Source: Kryptolebias marmoratus
Lineage: Eukaryota; Chordata; Actinopteri; Cyprinodontiformes; Rivulidae
DNA length: 64,000 nucleotides
Assembly: GCF_001649575.2 (NCBI RefSeq)
Contig: NC_051443.1
Coordinates: 6,315,569-6,379,568 of the forward strand
Direction of reading: 5' to 3'
The notes beneath the pieces were generated by a model that did not search any database, was not told the DNA's origin, and saw nothing but the letters and a program-made list of their open reading frames with translations. The position numbers and the translations under genes are program-made. Positions 24,629 through 38,164 of the stretch are shown piece after piece (position 1 is the first letter of the stretch; the number at the start of each line of letters is the position of its first letter).

Positions 24629-25636
24629 TTAACAGGCGCTCGTGCCGCCCACGATTCTGTTCGGGAAGTTCTCAACCGGGTGTAAAACAGTCTGCGGCTG
24701 GCTGGCCCCCGGAGGCCCCAGAGAGCTCGTTAAGACCGGGACCACGACCGGAGAAGTCCTGGAGGGGCTGAGCGGGCCTCCGATGATGCTTTCTATGGAG
24801 AAGGGGGACCTCTGCGCCGGGGAGCTGGACTTGTGGACCGGGGAGGCCGCCTGGGCGCCGGCCGATCCCAGGCCCGAGCTGAGCTGCGGGTAGAACCGGG
24901 TTCTGGTTAGGTCCGTGCTGGTGGGCATCAGGGACGGGGACGGGATCATGGAGTGCCTGTTGTGCTGCTGCTGCTGCTGCTGCTGGAAGGCAAACAGCGC
25001 AGAATGCGCGTGGTAGGACTGGACCTGGATCCCGAACCCCCCGCAGCCGTACGGTCCATACCCGTAAGCAGCGGCTGCGGGGAGGTAGCCGCCGTGGTCC
25101 CGGATCAGGTCCTGGCTCTGCTGCCGCTTGAAGCGCTTCCTTCTCCTCAGGAAGCTGCCGTTGTCGAACATGTCGGCCGACTCCGGGTCCAGGGTCCAGT
25201 AGTTGCCCTTGCCGGGGTTCCCGGGCTCCCGCGGGATCTTGACGAAGCAGTCGTTGAGGGACAGGTTGTGGCGGATGGAGTTCTGCCAGGCCGGGAACTT
25301 CTCCCGGTAGTAGGGGAAGCGGCTGCTGATGAAGTCGCAGATCTCGCTGAGGGTCAGCCGCTTCTTGGGGCTCTGCAGGATGGCCATGGTGATCAGGGCG
25401 ATGTACGAGTAGGGGGGCTTCACCAGGGGGTTCTTGCCCGCCGGCTTGTACGAGTCCCTGCACGAGGAGGAGGAGGAAGAGGAGGAGGTGTCCAGGAGGA
25501 TGCCGTCCATCCGCGCCACCTCGTCCGCGCAGGAGGAGCGCGTCTTGTTGTCCCCGTCCTCGCCCTCCCCGACCACATCGATGTCGGTCTCCTCGGACAG
25601 GACGGAGGCGTCAGACATGTCCGAGCTCAGAGTCAT
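24629..25636 (-). CDS. foxd1: Forkhead box D1 transcription factor
   Basis: A single-exon frame of 335 residues on the minus strand. FoxD1 is a nuclear DNA-binding regulator; in vertebrates it acts in kidney stroma and ventral (temporal) retina. The N-terminus (residues 1-25) has the FoxD acidic motif ending [12 protein letters not shown]. Residues about 70-172 form a complete forkhead domain: [18 protein letters not shown], then [20 protein letters not shown] (helix 3) and wing 2 ending in RRRKRFKR. Residues 276-287, [12 protein letters not shown], are an eh1-like Groucho-binding motif. Low-complexity runs are Ser 51-58 and Gln 218-224. The block [13 protein letters not shown] and the C-terminus VENFPNRIV resemble FoxD1 more than FoxD2 or FoxD3, and the btf3 and ankra2 neighbours agree. 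foxd1 versus a fish-specific foxd1 duplicate is not resolved. The start MTLSS matches family N-termini. Confidence 0.92.
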   Translation of the reverse strand: MTLSSDMSDASVLSEETDIDVVGEGEDGDNKTRSSCADEVARMDGILLDTSSSSSSSSCRDSYKPAGKNPLVKPPYSYIALITMAILQSPKKRLTLSEICDFISSRFPYYREKFPAWQNSIRHNLSLNDCFVKIPREPGNPGKGNYWTLDPESADMFDNGSFLRRRKRFKRQQSQDLIRDHGGYLPAAAAYGYGPYGCGGFGIQVQSYHAHSALFAFQQQQQQQHNRHSMIPSPSLMPTSTDLTRTRFYPQLSSGLGSAGAQAASPVHKSSSPAQRSPFSIESIIGGPLSPSRTSPVVVPVLTSSLGPPGASQPQTVLHPVENFPNRIVGGTSAC

Positions 25637-25860
25637 GGCTGAGGAGGAGGAGGAGGGATGGACGGACGGAGGGGTAGATGGGTGCGCGAGCCACCTTCCT
25701 CCTTCCGGTCAGAAGCTCAGAGGAGGACAGGACAGGAGACAAGTGTCCGCGTGCGGGCTCGATGTGTCCATAAGTTTGTTTTTGTTTTGTTTTGTTTTGT
25801 TCCTCAAAGGCGCGAGCCGGACTGAGAGACCGGCAGAGCGGCTGGACCTGAATCTCACAG

Positions 25861-25924
25861 GGGGCGGGTCCTCTCTGAGCTTTTATACCCCCGTCCCCCC
25901 CCCCCACCCTGTGGTCACGTGACC
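25861..25924 (-). promoter_or_regulatory. foxd1: foxd1 core promoter
   Basis: On the minus strand, reading towards foxd1, there is a perfect 12-bp palindrome GGTCACGTGACC (25913-25924, a USF-type E-box). Next come a C-run, then TATAAAA (25881-25887) about 245 bases upstream of the start codon, and a GC box at 25861-25870. The spacing implies transcription starts near 25850, with a 5' UTR of roughly 210 bases. The promoter call is inferred from motifs. Confidence 0.65.
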
Positions 25925-26284
25925 AAACGTCATGATCGAAATGAAAGGAGAGAATAAACATTTAACCAAAAAAAAAAGGAAAAAAGGGACCCTCTTTGAA
26001 AATTAACTGTTTTTGCTTTTTTTTTCTTTTCGTTTTATTTTGGTTGGTGGTCTCCGTCCCTTTCTAGTGGTCTTTCAGAGCACTACAGCCCGTGTGAGGA
26101 ATCCGAAGCAATGATTTACACAAAAATAGATGGGGGGCCGCAGGAAAAGTGTAATTGCTTCTATGGTTTCTGCTGCGAAAAGAATTTGTTTTGGGGGCAA
26201 AAGCAGCAAGAATAGTGTGAAATTTCACTATAACTGAAACTGTTTTATTATCACCCTCCGCACAAATGCTAAGATTTTTGTCTG

Positions 26285-27215
26285 TGAGTGCGTTTTTGTC
26301 TGTTAGCAAAATATCTCATGACCCACTGGAGGAATTATAATAAAACTCTCAGTCATTGGATGTCCTACTACAAGTCTACAAGCCTAATTTATGATGGCCG
26401 CTACAGCCACTGACATAAAAAAATAACTATAATCTACTCATTTTTACAGATCCTACAGATATTTGGGGTGGTATTAGCTGAAACTGATCCCCCTCACATA
26501 TTAGGAGCGAAGATAGTTTGTTCAAGATCTTTGTTTCAAAATTTCGCCATTAATAGTTTTGAGTTAACTATGTCGGATTGTTAGCAAAATATCCTCTAAA
26601 TCACTAGGTAAATTTCATTGAAACTTACATAAGGTATTTGTTGGATTTATATCTACAACTGATTCACTTTTGGAGTCAACTTGATTCAAAATGGCTGCTA
26701 TATGTAACTGTTTTGTTTTTTTTTAAACACTAAAACTGCTGTAAGTAATTTTTACAGATATTGAGCTAAAATTAGGTGTGGCTGAGAGTCGTTCTTCGTA
26801 TATACTTCAAGTGCTACACACTAGGTGAGATTTTTGCTTAAAAGTTCAGCATTGAATCAACTCTGTTTGTCTGTTAGCAAAAATATATTATGAACCAGTG
26901 GATGAATTTTAATGAAACTTTCAGAAAATAATCATCGGATGGACATCTACAACTGGTTAACTTTTGGACTCAACCCGATTCAAGATGGCCACCCCAGGTA
27001 AGTAGACCTAACCACAGCAAACACAAAACTGGCTAAAAGATATCGAGCTAAGATTTGGTGTGGTAGTAGATGAGAGTCATTCACAACACATGGGCTACTC
27101 TGAGAACATTTTCAAGGTTTGACGAAAAAAAATCTACAACTAAATTCTTATTTCTCCTCATAAAATTATCTTAGGCTAAAACATTGGCATGGAAAGCGCA
27201 TTCCTTCAAGGCTTT
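26285..27215 (+). repeat. Family A dispersed repeat, copy 7 (three tandem units)
   Basis: Plus orientation, three units. The GTTAGC motif occurs at 26302 and 26580 and, in slightly altered form, at 26873, spacings of 278 and 293 bases. Only the last unit carries the terminal block 'ttggcatggaaagcgcattcc', so the array has one 3' end and several internal units. It lies about 370 bases upstream of the putative foxd1 promoter. Confidence 0.8.
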
Positions 27216-27217
27216 AA

Positions 27218-27285
<68 letters not shown>
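27218..27285. repeat. (AAT)n microsatellite
   Basis: Perfect trinucleotide run at the end of family A copy 7. The poly-Asn open frame across it is an artefact. Confidence 0.9.
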
Positions 27286-29749
<2,464 letters not shown>

Positions 29750-30436
29750 TGTAAATCTTGAACTGCATACAACACAAATTTAAAAAAAAAGGCTGGAATT
29801 TTGTGTAAAATATAAATGAAATAGAATGCAATCATTTGCAAATCTCATAAAGCTGTATTTTATTCACAATGGAACATAATATGTATATGCCAATGTTTAA
29901 ACTAAGAAAATGTAAAATTTACAGAAAAATGTCACTTTTGAATTCAATGGCAGCAATACAGCTTATACAAATTGGGACGAGGTAAGAAAAGGCTGTAAGA
30001 ATAAGTGACATAACTAATAAACAGCTAGAGGAGCATTTTGTAACTGGTTAGGTTAATTGGTAACAGGTCAGAGGACTGGGTATAAAAGGAGCATTTTACA
30101 GACGCAGAATCTCTCAAAAGTAAAGATGGACAGAGGTTCACCAGTCTGCAAAAAACTGCATCTAAAAATAGTGGAACAATTTCAGACTAATGTTCCTCAG
30201 TGGAAAATTGGGAAGACTTTGACTGTCTCATCATCTACAGTTCGTAATATCTTCAAAAAGATTTAATGAATCTGGAGAAATCTCTGATCTCAAAGGACAA
30301 GACTGAAAGTCAGAACTGGATGTTTGTGATCTTCAGGTCCTCAGGCAGCTCTGCATTAAAAACAGGCCTGATTCTGTTCTGGACATCACTGCATGGACTC
30401 AGGGACACTTCTACAAATATTATTATGATGTTATTA
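29750..30436 (+). mobile_element. DNA transposon relic with a Tc1-like helix-turn-helix
   Basis: The left part contains 'gcaatcatttgcaaatctca', a block common at the ends of a teleost DNA transposon. At 30126-30264 the plus strand encodes about 46 residues with a Tc1-type DNA-binding region (KKLHLKIVEQFQTN followed by KTLTVSSSTVRNIFKKI). A stop follows and the remaining sequence to 30420 is out of frame. I cannot decide the exact family. The copy is incomplete. Confidence 0.55.
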
Positions 30437-30699
30437 GGTGAAGTGAAGTGAAGTGAAATTTATTTCTATAGCACTTTTCAGGAGCAAGGCGATCAAAAGT
30501 GCTTTACAACATAGAAACAACAACAGAATCAAATACAGAAATAAAAAAATATCAATCAGGTAAATTTTAGCTAATAGTAAGATTAGTGAATAAACTTTCC
30601 TCTAAGAGGAGGCATTTGAAATACAGAACTATAACGGATAACTTTGAGTAAACTAACAATCAGTAAGTCGGTCAGTGATGTATAACCTAAAAAACAATC
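30437..30699 (-). repeat. LINE 3'-tail-like repeat, left of the hAT element
   Basis: The stretch 'atttctatagcacttttc' followed by 'aaaagtgctttacaac' resembles the 3' tail of the L2-type LINE seen at 52010-52120. The repeat continues after the hAT insertion at 33522 with 'gaatcaaatacagaaataca', so the hAT landed within it. Confidence 0.5.
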
Positions 30700-30707
30700 A
30701 GGTACAG

Positions 30708-33513
30708 CACATGTGTCAAACTCAAGGCCCGCGGGCCAGATGTGGCCCGCCATGTCATTTTATGTGGCCCGCGAGAGCTTAAAAGTTTTGAGTGTCTAAA
30801 AATAAATACCGAAAACTAAATTAAGAGCGTGCTTTGACCAAAAACTACATTTCCCACAATGCCTTTCTACGCCGTTACTACGGTAACCGCGGCAGTTTCC
30901 ACATTCATGCCAACGAGTTGAGATGAGTTGAGATATAAATAATGATCCCAAAATGTCCAGAAAAAGAAAAGTTGATGCAGATGGAAGATTGTTTCAAGAA
31001 AGATGGGAAGGCGAATACTTGTTTGTGCTTCAAGGAGAAAGACCGGTATGTCTTTTGTGTTACGAGGCGGTGTCGGTTGTCAAAGAGTACAATCTGCGTC
31101 GACATTTTGACACCAAACACGGAGCTAAGTACGCTCAAGCTAGCCTTCAAGAAAAGCAACAAATTGCCCAAGAATTAAAAGGCAAACTGCGGTCGCAGCA
31201 GAGTTTGTTCACGAAATCCACAGCCAAAAACGAGGCCGCAGTGAAAGCTAGCTTCATTGTGGCTAAAGAAATCGCCCAGGCTTCCAAGTCTTTTTCAGAG
31301 GGAGCGTTTTTGAAGCAGTGCATGCTGAAGGTCTGTGAGCAGGTGTGTCCCGACCAGTTACAGACTTTTAAAAATGTCAGTTTATCCAGAAACACCATTG
31401 CGAACCGAGTGAAGGAACTAGCAGAAAATCTTACAACCCAGCTGGCCGAGGAGACACGCAGCTACACAGCTTTTTCATTAGCTGTTGATGAAAGCACAGA
31501 TAACACAGACACAGCGCAGTTATCAATTTTTATTAGAGGCGTAAAGTCGGACCTCTCCATCACTGAGGAGCTGTTGGATGTGGCTGCATTGCATGGGACC
31601 ACAACGGGACAGGACATTTTTGATGCGGTGGAGAAGTCCGTAAGTAAAAATGCATTGCAGTGGGAAAACTTGGTGGGCTTAACTACAGACGGTGCACCGG
31701 CAATGTGTGGAGAAAAAGCGGGTTTGGTTGGACTAATGAGGAGGAAAATGCAAAAAATGAACTGTCACACGCCTCTGATAACGTATCATTGCATTATCCA
31801 TCAAGAAGCTTTATGTGGGAAGGTGCTGGGGATGGAGGACATTGTGACCACAGTCATGAAAACAGTGAACTTCATTCGGGCGCGTGGCCTGAATCACCGT
31901 CAGTTCCAGCAGTTTTTGCTGGAGATGGGCTCGGAACACGGGGATGTGCCGTACCATACAGAAGTGCGGTGGCTGAGTAGGAGCAAAGTCCTCAAGCGAT
32001 TTTTTGAGCTCAGGGAAGACATTGCTTTTTTTATGCAGAGTAAAGGAAAACTCATGTCTGAACTATCAGATCCAAAGTGGCTGTGTGACTTTGCTGTGTT
32101 GTGTGACATAACCGACCATCTCGCCCAGCTGAATCAGAAGCTGCAGGGACGCAAACAAGTCATCACCCAGATGTCCGACACGATCACGGCTTTCCAGCGT
32201 AAATTGGACTTATGGATGTGGCAAGTGAAACAGGACAATCTTGTCCACTTTCCTGTTTGTCAGAGCATGTCAGCCTCGTTTCCCGAGACTTTTTCATGTG
32301 CTCAGTTAGCTACCAAACTGAGCTGGTTAAAGACCGAGTTTGATCGGCGCTTCTCTGACTTCAGAGCACAACAGTCTGGCTTTGACATCTTTGCCAATCC
32401 TTTCACCACCGATGTCTGCACTGCACCCCAACACCTTCAGATGGAGCTAATTGAGCTTCAAAGTGACAGTGGCCTGAAAGCAAAGTTCCAGGATGCTGCA
32501 ATCCAGGACTTTTACCGTCTGATGCCCCCTGGTTTGATGCCACAGCTTCGACTTCATGCTGCCCGTGTTCTGTCCATGTTTGGAAGCACTTATCTGTGCG
32601 AACAGTTTTTTTCCATGATGAATCTGAACAAAAACCAGCACAGATCACGCCTCACGGATGACAACCTCCATGCTGTTCTACGCATCGCCTCAGCACAGGA
32701 CCTAAAGCCAGACATTGACACACTGGCAACGGGAAAACGGTGTCAGACATCTGGTCAGAAAAACACAGGTTAGCATTTTCTTTTTGAAACTTAATTAAAA
32801 TATAATAAAATGTAATTCAACCAAGGAGAAGAACAGTTAAACTGTGTGCAATTTAATGACTATGCTTGCATTTTGTTTTGTGTTTATCATTTTCAGAACA
32901 TGATCGATAGTAGAGGGAATCCACTTGGTGTGTTCAAGGACAGGCAGCATCTCCTCATCAAAGACTATCCAAAAAACTTGAGTAATATAGTTGTGAACTG
33001 AGTAAACCTTTATTTTGGTATTTTTAGCTGATTACATATTATTTATGTGTAGCTGCTGTTGTAATTTGTTAATTTTTGCAGTTCTTATGTGTGTATGCAG
33101 ACAGATTGTTGTCATCAAACCAACAGTTGGATGCAAGGCTGTGTGTAGCCTTTTTTTTTGTAAAATGCTACACGTGTCATACATGTTCTTTGCAGCTCAG
33201 TTTTATGTTATTTTTCTTTATTCACTTGGACAGTTTGATCCTTCATTAATGGAGTTATGTGGGTTTTCATAAGCTGACAAAATTTAAAAGGATTTATGTT
33301 AGAGCAACAAGCAAACATATGTTTTCTATGCAACTGTAACTGTCACATGAATAAGTTATAATAAATAATGAGGTATTTAACATTAAGGAGTAGTTACATT
33401 TATTTTACATTACATTCGATTACATTTAGTTACATTTATAAGTTACATCTGGCCCTTTAAGGACACCCATTATGCTGATGTGGCCCTCGGTGAAAATGAG
33501 TTTGACACCCCTG
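30708..33513 (+). mobile_element. Complete hAT (Charlie-like) DNA transposon, 2806 bp
   Basis: The element is bounded by an exact 8-bp target duplication, AGGTACAG, at 30700-30707 and 33514-33521. Its left end reads CACATGTGTCAAACTC and its right end in reverse reads CAGGGGTGTCAAACTC, so the terminal repeats match except for three bases near the tip. Subterminal 'ggcccgcgggcca' and 'tggccc' blocks are typical of Charlie-type hATs. It encodes one uninterrupted transposase (30953-32773). Intact ends, target duplication and frame point to a young insertion. Confidence 0.92.
30953..32773 (+). CDS. hAT-family transposase (GTF2IRD2/Charlie8-like), 606 aa
   Basis: The single frame shows an N-terminal zinc finger with C33, C36, H51 and H56, followed by a helical region. 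The RNase H-like core contains D179 in [12 protein letters not shown] and D246 in [12 protein letters not shown] CxxH motif lies at 280-283 within [11 protein letters not shown], followed by EVRWLS near 336-341. The C-terminal hAT dimerisation region has E550 in [10 protein letters not shown], the expected third acidic residue. Similar proteins are the Charlie8-derived part of human GTF2IRD2 and many fish proteins named GTF2I repeat domain 2-like. The start MSRKRKVD is 245 bases inside the element. A splice donor overlaps the stop region (CAG/GTTAGC), with a possible acceptor at about 32895 giving a slightly different C-terminus. Confidence 0.88.
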   Translation: MSRKRKVDADGRLFQERWEGEYLFVLQGERPVCLLCYEAVSVVKEYNLRRHFDTKHGAKYAQASLQEKQQIAQELKGKLRSQQSLFTKSTAKNEAAVKASFIVAKEIAQASKSFSEGAFLKQCMLKVCEQVCPDQLQTFKNVSLSRNTIANRVKELAENLTTQLAEETRSYTAFSLAVDESTDNTDTAQLSIFIRGVKSDLSITEELLDVAALHGTTTGQDIFDAVEKSVSKNALQWENLVGLTTDGAPAMCGEKAGLVGLMRRKMQKMNCHTPLITYHCIIHQEALCGKVLGMEDIVTTVMKTVNFIRARGLNHRQFQQFLLEMGSEHGDVPYHTEVRWLSRSKVLKRFFELREDIAFFMQSKGKLMSELSDPKWLCDFAVLCDITDHLAQLNQKLQGRKQVITQMSDTITAFQRKLDLWMWQVKQDNLVHFPVCQSMSASFPETFSCAQLATKLSWLKTEFDRRFSDFRAQQSGFDIFANPFTTDVCTAPQHLQMELIELQSDSGLKAKFQDAAIQDFYRLMPPGLMPQLRLHAARVLSMFGSTYLCEQFFSMMNLNKNQHRSRLTDDNLHAVLRIASAQDLKPDIDTLATGKRCQTSGQKNTG

Positions 33514-33521
33514 AGGTACAG

Positions 33522-33960
33522 AATCAAATACAGAAATACAGAGATAAAAACATAAATAAAAACATCAATCAGGTCAAAAGCAATTCTAGCTAACAGAACG
33601 GTTGATATAATGATAACAAGTCTTGAGTATCCTAGGTACAGAGCCGTTTGGTGATGTATAGATCAATGGGAATGTTTTAAAGTCTATTATTTAACTTGGA
33701 TCAAAACTTTCATCCAAGAGTTAATATTAAAGTTGATACAGTGATAACAGGTCTTAATAGACCATTTAAATATGAAGTTTTTTGATGTTTTCCTCTTAGA
33801 GAAGCATTATTAAGATAAATCTATTTTATTAAGGTAGACTGAACAATGATAATGATAAAAACTTGCATCTAAGAGGAAATATGTGAATATAAATAATTTT
33901 TCCTCTTAGAGAAGCATTGGTAAGACAAATCTATTTGATATGGGTAGACTAACAGAAGCA
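33522..33960. repeat. Flanking repeat with internal duplications
   Basis: The segment right of the hAT repeats motifs seen left of it ('caatcaggt', 'agctaacag'). It also contains a duplicated 'tcctcttagagaagcatt' block at about 33793 and 33901. No gene is seen. Confidence 0.45.
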
Positions 33961-34402
33961 GAAGAGAGAGAGAAAAAAAGCCTTATGAGGTGCAGATAGC
34001 AGGTGACAGACGAAGAGAAGAAAGCAGAGACGGTGGAGAACGGTGTAATGTGTGTGTGTGTGTGTTTGCAGATTAGTCCATGAGTCACGTCACAAAGGCC
34101 ATTGTCTTTGATAATATGATGGAATGTTTATCAGCCAGCCCAGAGCGGATCCACAGATGTTCTTAGGCAAGGGAGGGGGCAGAGCATCTTATTTACATAA
34201 AATCCAGGAGGAATTGAAGATAGCTGGCCACCAAGGCCGGCCTAAGGGAGCCAGATTCACATAACAATAATTGTTTTGGGTCAGGCCGATTCTTATTTTC
34301 TGTCTGCCTTTAAAGTCTCGCTGGTACTTCTCAATGGCGAATCCAAACAGCCAAATTCCAGGTCTATTCCGCCAGATCTGAGCGAACAACTTTCTCCAAG
34401 AT

Positions 34403-34771
34403 TTATCTCATTTCATCCCCGAGTCCAGGAACCGCATCTAGCCTGTGATCCTGTGAAAGGATCACATCCAGTCTGCGATTCTGCTCACATAACATCACAG
34501 TCTGAGTGCCGATCGCTCCACAGATCTCATCACACATGTCTGACAGCCTTACAGTGGCCAGAACAGCTGCCGAGGTTTTCAGAATTTCTCGATATGCCAG
34601 GTAACCGCCAACTCCAAAAAGCAGAAAACCTGTTATCAAAAATCCAATTGTGTACACATCTTCGATACCCCCGACTGACAGTATCAACAGACACACAATT
34701 CTCCACTCCTGCCAGGAGTACATTGTGTATCCGGAGAAAAATGTCCTGTCTGGACTAGAGGGTTCCCCCAA
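34403..34771 (-). CDS. Hypothetical small membrane protein, 122 aa
   Basis: I do not recognise this protein. A second Met gives a shorter form beginning MYSWQEWRIV. Residues about 28-60 include hydrophobic segments (IVCLLILSVGG and IGFLITGFLLFGVGGYLAYR) consistent with one or two membrane helices. The rest is soluble and mildly charged, with MCDEICGAIG and LDVILSQDHRLDAV. A further open stretch of 66 codons follows downstream in another frame (34189-34389), so the original frame may have been longer or spliced. The area lies between repeats, so it may belong to an uncharacterised mobile element rather than to a host gene. Confidence 0.3.
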   Translation of the reverse strand: MGEPSSPDRTFFSGYTMYSWQEWRIVCLLILSVGGIEDVYTIGFLITGFLLFGVGGYLAYREILKTSAAVLATVRLSDMCDEICGAIGTQTVMLCEQNRRLDVILSQDHRLDAVPGLGDEMR

Positions 34772-35129
34772 ACACTGTCTTCTCGTTGAGAAAATTTGAT
34801 CAATTGTGTTGAGAGATCAGCTGGCCAAATGCATAATTCACAAATTTTGGAAGATATGTAAAGAGAGGCACCAAAGGAAAATACAAGACCCAGAGCTGAA
34901 GCAGGGCAGAGAGGGGGAGGGTACGGGAGAGAGAAAAAAGCGTCCTCCTCCACCGAGAGCAGAAACAGAAGTATCATCATTAATAGAGGAGAACAACAAC
35001 AACCCTGGGTTTCTTTTTAGTACTGTAGTCAGACTGATGATGAATCCTAGCTGTGTTGGGCCATTTATCCCTATAACTCTCAGTAGTGAGAGTTCTTCGT
35101 GAGAATTTTTATAAATGAATTAAAGGTGT

Positions 35130-35500
35130 ATCGCATGAAGCCTTCCTTTCATGCCAGATATTTAAAACTAGGATCAAAGTTGTAGCATTTTTGTCAAACC
35201 TTAAAAATAGCATTATGCAAACCTCATGTGTTTGTAGTGGGAATGACTCTCAGCTACAACCAAACCAAATATAATTAATTAATTAATTAATTGATTAATA
35301 TCTGTAAAAGGGACAGAGTTATATCTATTTTTTGTGATTTGTATGATTAGTTTTTTGTGATGGCCATCCCAAACTAGGTTGGTTCCACAAGTTAATCGAA
35401 TGTACAGTAGATGTTTATCCAATGATTATTTTTTATTTTCTGGATTTTTCACTAAAGTCAGATCAGAGGTTCATGAGATATTTTGCTGAGAAATATATAT
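35130..35500 (-). repeat. Family A dispersed repeat, copy 8
   Basis: One unit in minus orientation, from 'cctttcatgcca' through 'gactctcagctacaaccaaa' to 'tcatgagatattttgct'. It carries an AATT tract inside and an (AT)n run (35487-35520) at its end. Confidence 0.75.
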
Positions 35501-36249
35501 ATATATATATATATATATATTTCATGGTTGACTCCAATAACTAAAGGCACAATTTTAGAAGTGTTGGGGTTAGGGTTGGCTTGGGCTTCCTTTCTCTTAG
35601 TTATACGGCTAAAGGCTTAGACAGCTGGAGGACAAACTGACCCCATTTTTCACTCTGCTGCTGTCTTTACTCTTCCTGTGCTCCATGAATTAAAACCATG
35701 TTTGTTCTTTTTTTTAGTGGATCGAGACAATAATTTTGTGAATTGACACTGTATGAATAAACTGAATTGAATTAAGAAATGGAAAAAATCCAGCTAAGGC
35801 CTCACACACGATGTTTGAGATGCATCATCCTTCTAAAGATCATCAACTGTCTGTCAAGTTTTTATCACTGAAGCTTTTTCTGTCTAACTGGGTTATTATT
35901 GGTAGTTTTCAACAGAATAAACGGGAATAGAATGTGTCTTTTTGACAGACTCTGACCAAAGAGCCTATAGATGTAAACTAAAATGGGATTTTACTAGTGA
36001 TGCTGTCTGATGTGCGGGCACAACTCTGCTTCATCAGGAGCCTAATACATCAGAAATAGCAGCCAAACTCCAAAGAAAAACTTTAAAATGCCTTCAGGAA
36101 AAATAAAGAATTACGGATCAAGACAACTTTAAAAGTTAACAAGAAAGTCTGGCTGCTAAATTGCCAAAATTGTGAAAATAAAAAGGTTTGAAGACGAGTC
36201 TACTGCAGGAGCGTCGCCTGCGACCTGCAGAACAAAACTCGGGGCGTCA

Positions 36250-36409
36250 AAAACCCAACTTCTTTCCTCTTCTTGCCCGGACGTCACTTCCTCCTTCCTC
36301 TCTCGCTTCCATCTTGCTCCCGCATGTGTCTGCTGTTAGTTTACAGGTCAGTGAGGAGCTTTATATACCTTCTTCCCTGCACTGTTACTCCCTGATCCGA
36401 CGATAAGAG
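36250..36409 (+). promoter_or_regulatory. btf3: btf3 promoter and noncoding first exon
   Basis: A GC- and CpG-rich stretch runs from 36200 to about 36560. A pyrimidine run 'cttctttcctcttcttgccc' (36258-36278) would give a 5' TOP start, as expected for a translation-linked gene. A CRE-like GACGTCAC and a YY1-like CCATCTTG follow. The likely exon ends at 36409 with the donor GTAAAC. The first coding exon lies 2.2 kb downstream and begins exactly at the ATG, so this exon is probably untranslated. All of this is inferred from motifs and from the position upstream of the coding exons. Confidence 0.55.
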
Positions 36410-38164
36410 GTAAACGAAAGCCTTCTCCGACTCGACGGCTGCAGTCCGCCGGGGTTTGACGCTAACGCTGCTGACGGCTCGGCTCGGTGTGGCGGGGTGA
36501 AACGCTGGGGGTGACGGGCCGAGCGCTCCGCTAAGCTAAGCTAACCAAAGTTAGCCTCCAAGTTCTTGGAGAAAAGCTCAACCACGCCTCACATATGTTT
36601 AATGGAAGTCAACTAAAATTAACCCCCTTGCGCTACGTGCTGTCTTGCTGACTCGTTTTGTTTGACCGTCTAGGAGTTTTTCTGTGTTTTTTGCTCGATT
36701 AAAACACAAATCGGAGAATGTTTAGCAGTTAGCTGCTAACCGAGTAACACCAACTGAGCTGCTGGCTTCTTGTTGAACAAAGCTACTCATAACTCGTTTG
36801 TGGCTTTTTAAATGTTTTCTATCAGTTTTGAAAATGATCCCGACTCTTATCATACCCTCACTGCAGCTGCTGCTGTTTTTTTTTAATCTCGATTATTAAG
36901 AATGCGCTGTTACCAACAGGGAGGGACACTAAACTGGATTTTAAGTCCTATTTCACTTTGATAATGTGTGAACACATTTGTAAAAAGAAATGAGAGATGT
37001 AGCTGGTGGCTATTGTTTATTAAAAGACCAATTACATAGTTTGCAGATCTGTTCTGGCAGCAGGTGTGAGAAACTGTCTAAATGTTCAAAATAGAAGAAG
37101 TCGGAAAATTGTCAATTAAATAAATTACTATTTTTTTAAATGTTTAATTTTATTGAATAAACAAACATACAATTTGTGCCAGAGGATAAACACAAAATGG
37201 ATCCAATAATGTTCTTTCCTTATTTCATGAAACTTGCTGACATTCATCTAATTAGCTGCTAAAGGCAGCCTGTCAGTGTTACCTTCTTTAGATCAGGTGG
37301 CTCTTGACTAAAGGAGGAACTTTTAGTCATGCTTTTTTTGAAGCTGCTAACTAGCTTCTTATTCAGATCATGTGCATCATTTGTTATACATCTCTGTGGT
37401 TCAGCTCTACTACAGAGACAGAGATCACAATTCAGCTCACCTCAGAAGCAGGAAACACAGCATCCATGTGGTCACTTTTCTTATAACTAAAACACTCAAG
37501 CACATGTTCAGCTGTCTGTCAGCAGTACGGCTGCACATTATGTCACAAATTTATTGTCATCACACTGTCAGTAAGCGCAGTGTCTGTATCACAAAGGACT
37601 GATTGGACTGCAATAAATCATAGACCATTATATTTCAGAACAATGCATTCATGTTCTGCTGCCAATGATATATTTGGTCAGTCCAACACTCACTGGCCTT
37701 AATACCCACACCTGCTTTAGATGATAGTGACGATAGAAGAGAAAGTGAAGAAAATGTGGGTTTACCGCAGTCGATATCGTCATTGCAGTATTAGTAATAT
37801 TGCATATTGCAAGTTATTCTAATATTGTTAAACCCTCTTCATCAGGAAGCTGCACACTGGTCTTCACATCAGCAACATGGCGGCAAAAACTGGACATCAA
37901 GCTCCTGATGTTCCTTTACAAAAGAAATAGAACAGAAGTAACATTCTGCTCAACAAGCATTATTGCTTTAGACTTAAACTTTAACTTATCTTGTGGCGTT
38001 TATTTAAAATGTTTCTTTATTTAAAAAAAAAAGAAAGAAAGATCTTTTAAAATAACCTGCTGATGTCCTGGTGTTTTAGCTGAAACAGATTTGTAATTTA
38101 ATGCCAATACTTGTGATTAAATTAGGATTTCAGTCTTAATCTGTAAAATATCTATCTAATGAGA

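Noticed and set aside
24953..25642. Long plus-strand open frame (229 codons) opposite foxd1
   Set aside because: It is antisense to a clear forkhead coding sequence and is explained by GC-rich codon use; it shows no domain of its own. A second minus-strand frame (24672-25463) is likewise a shadow.
36188..36406. Open frame in the btf3 first exon as an extended N-terminus
   Set aside because: It ends in a stop before the donor and does not resemble the longer human BTF3 N-terminus.
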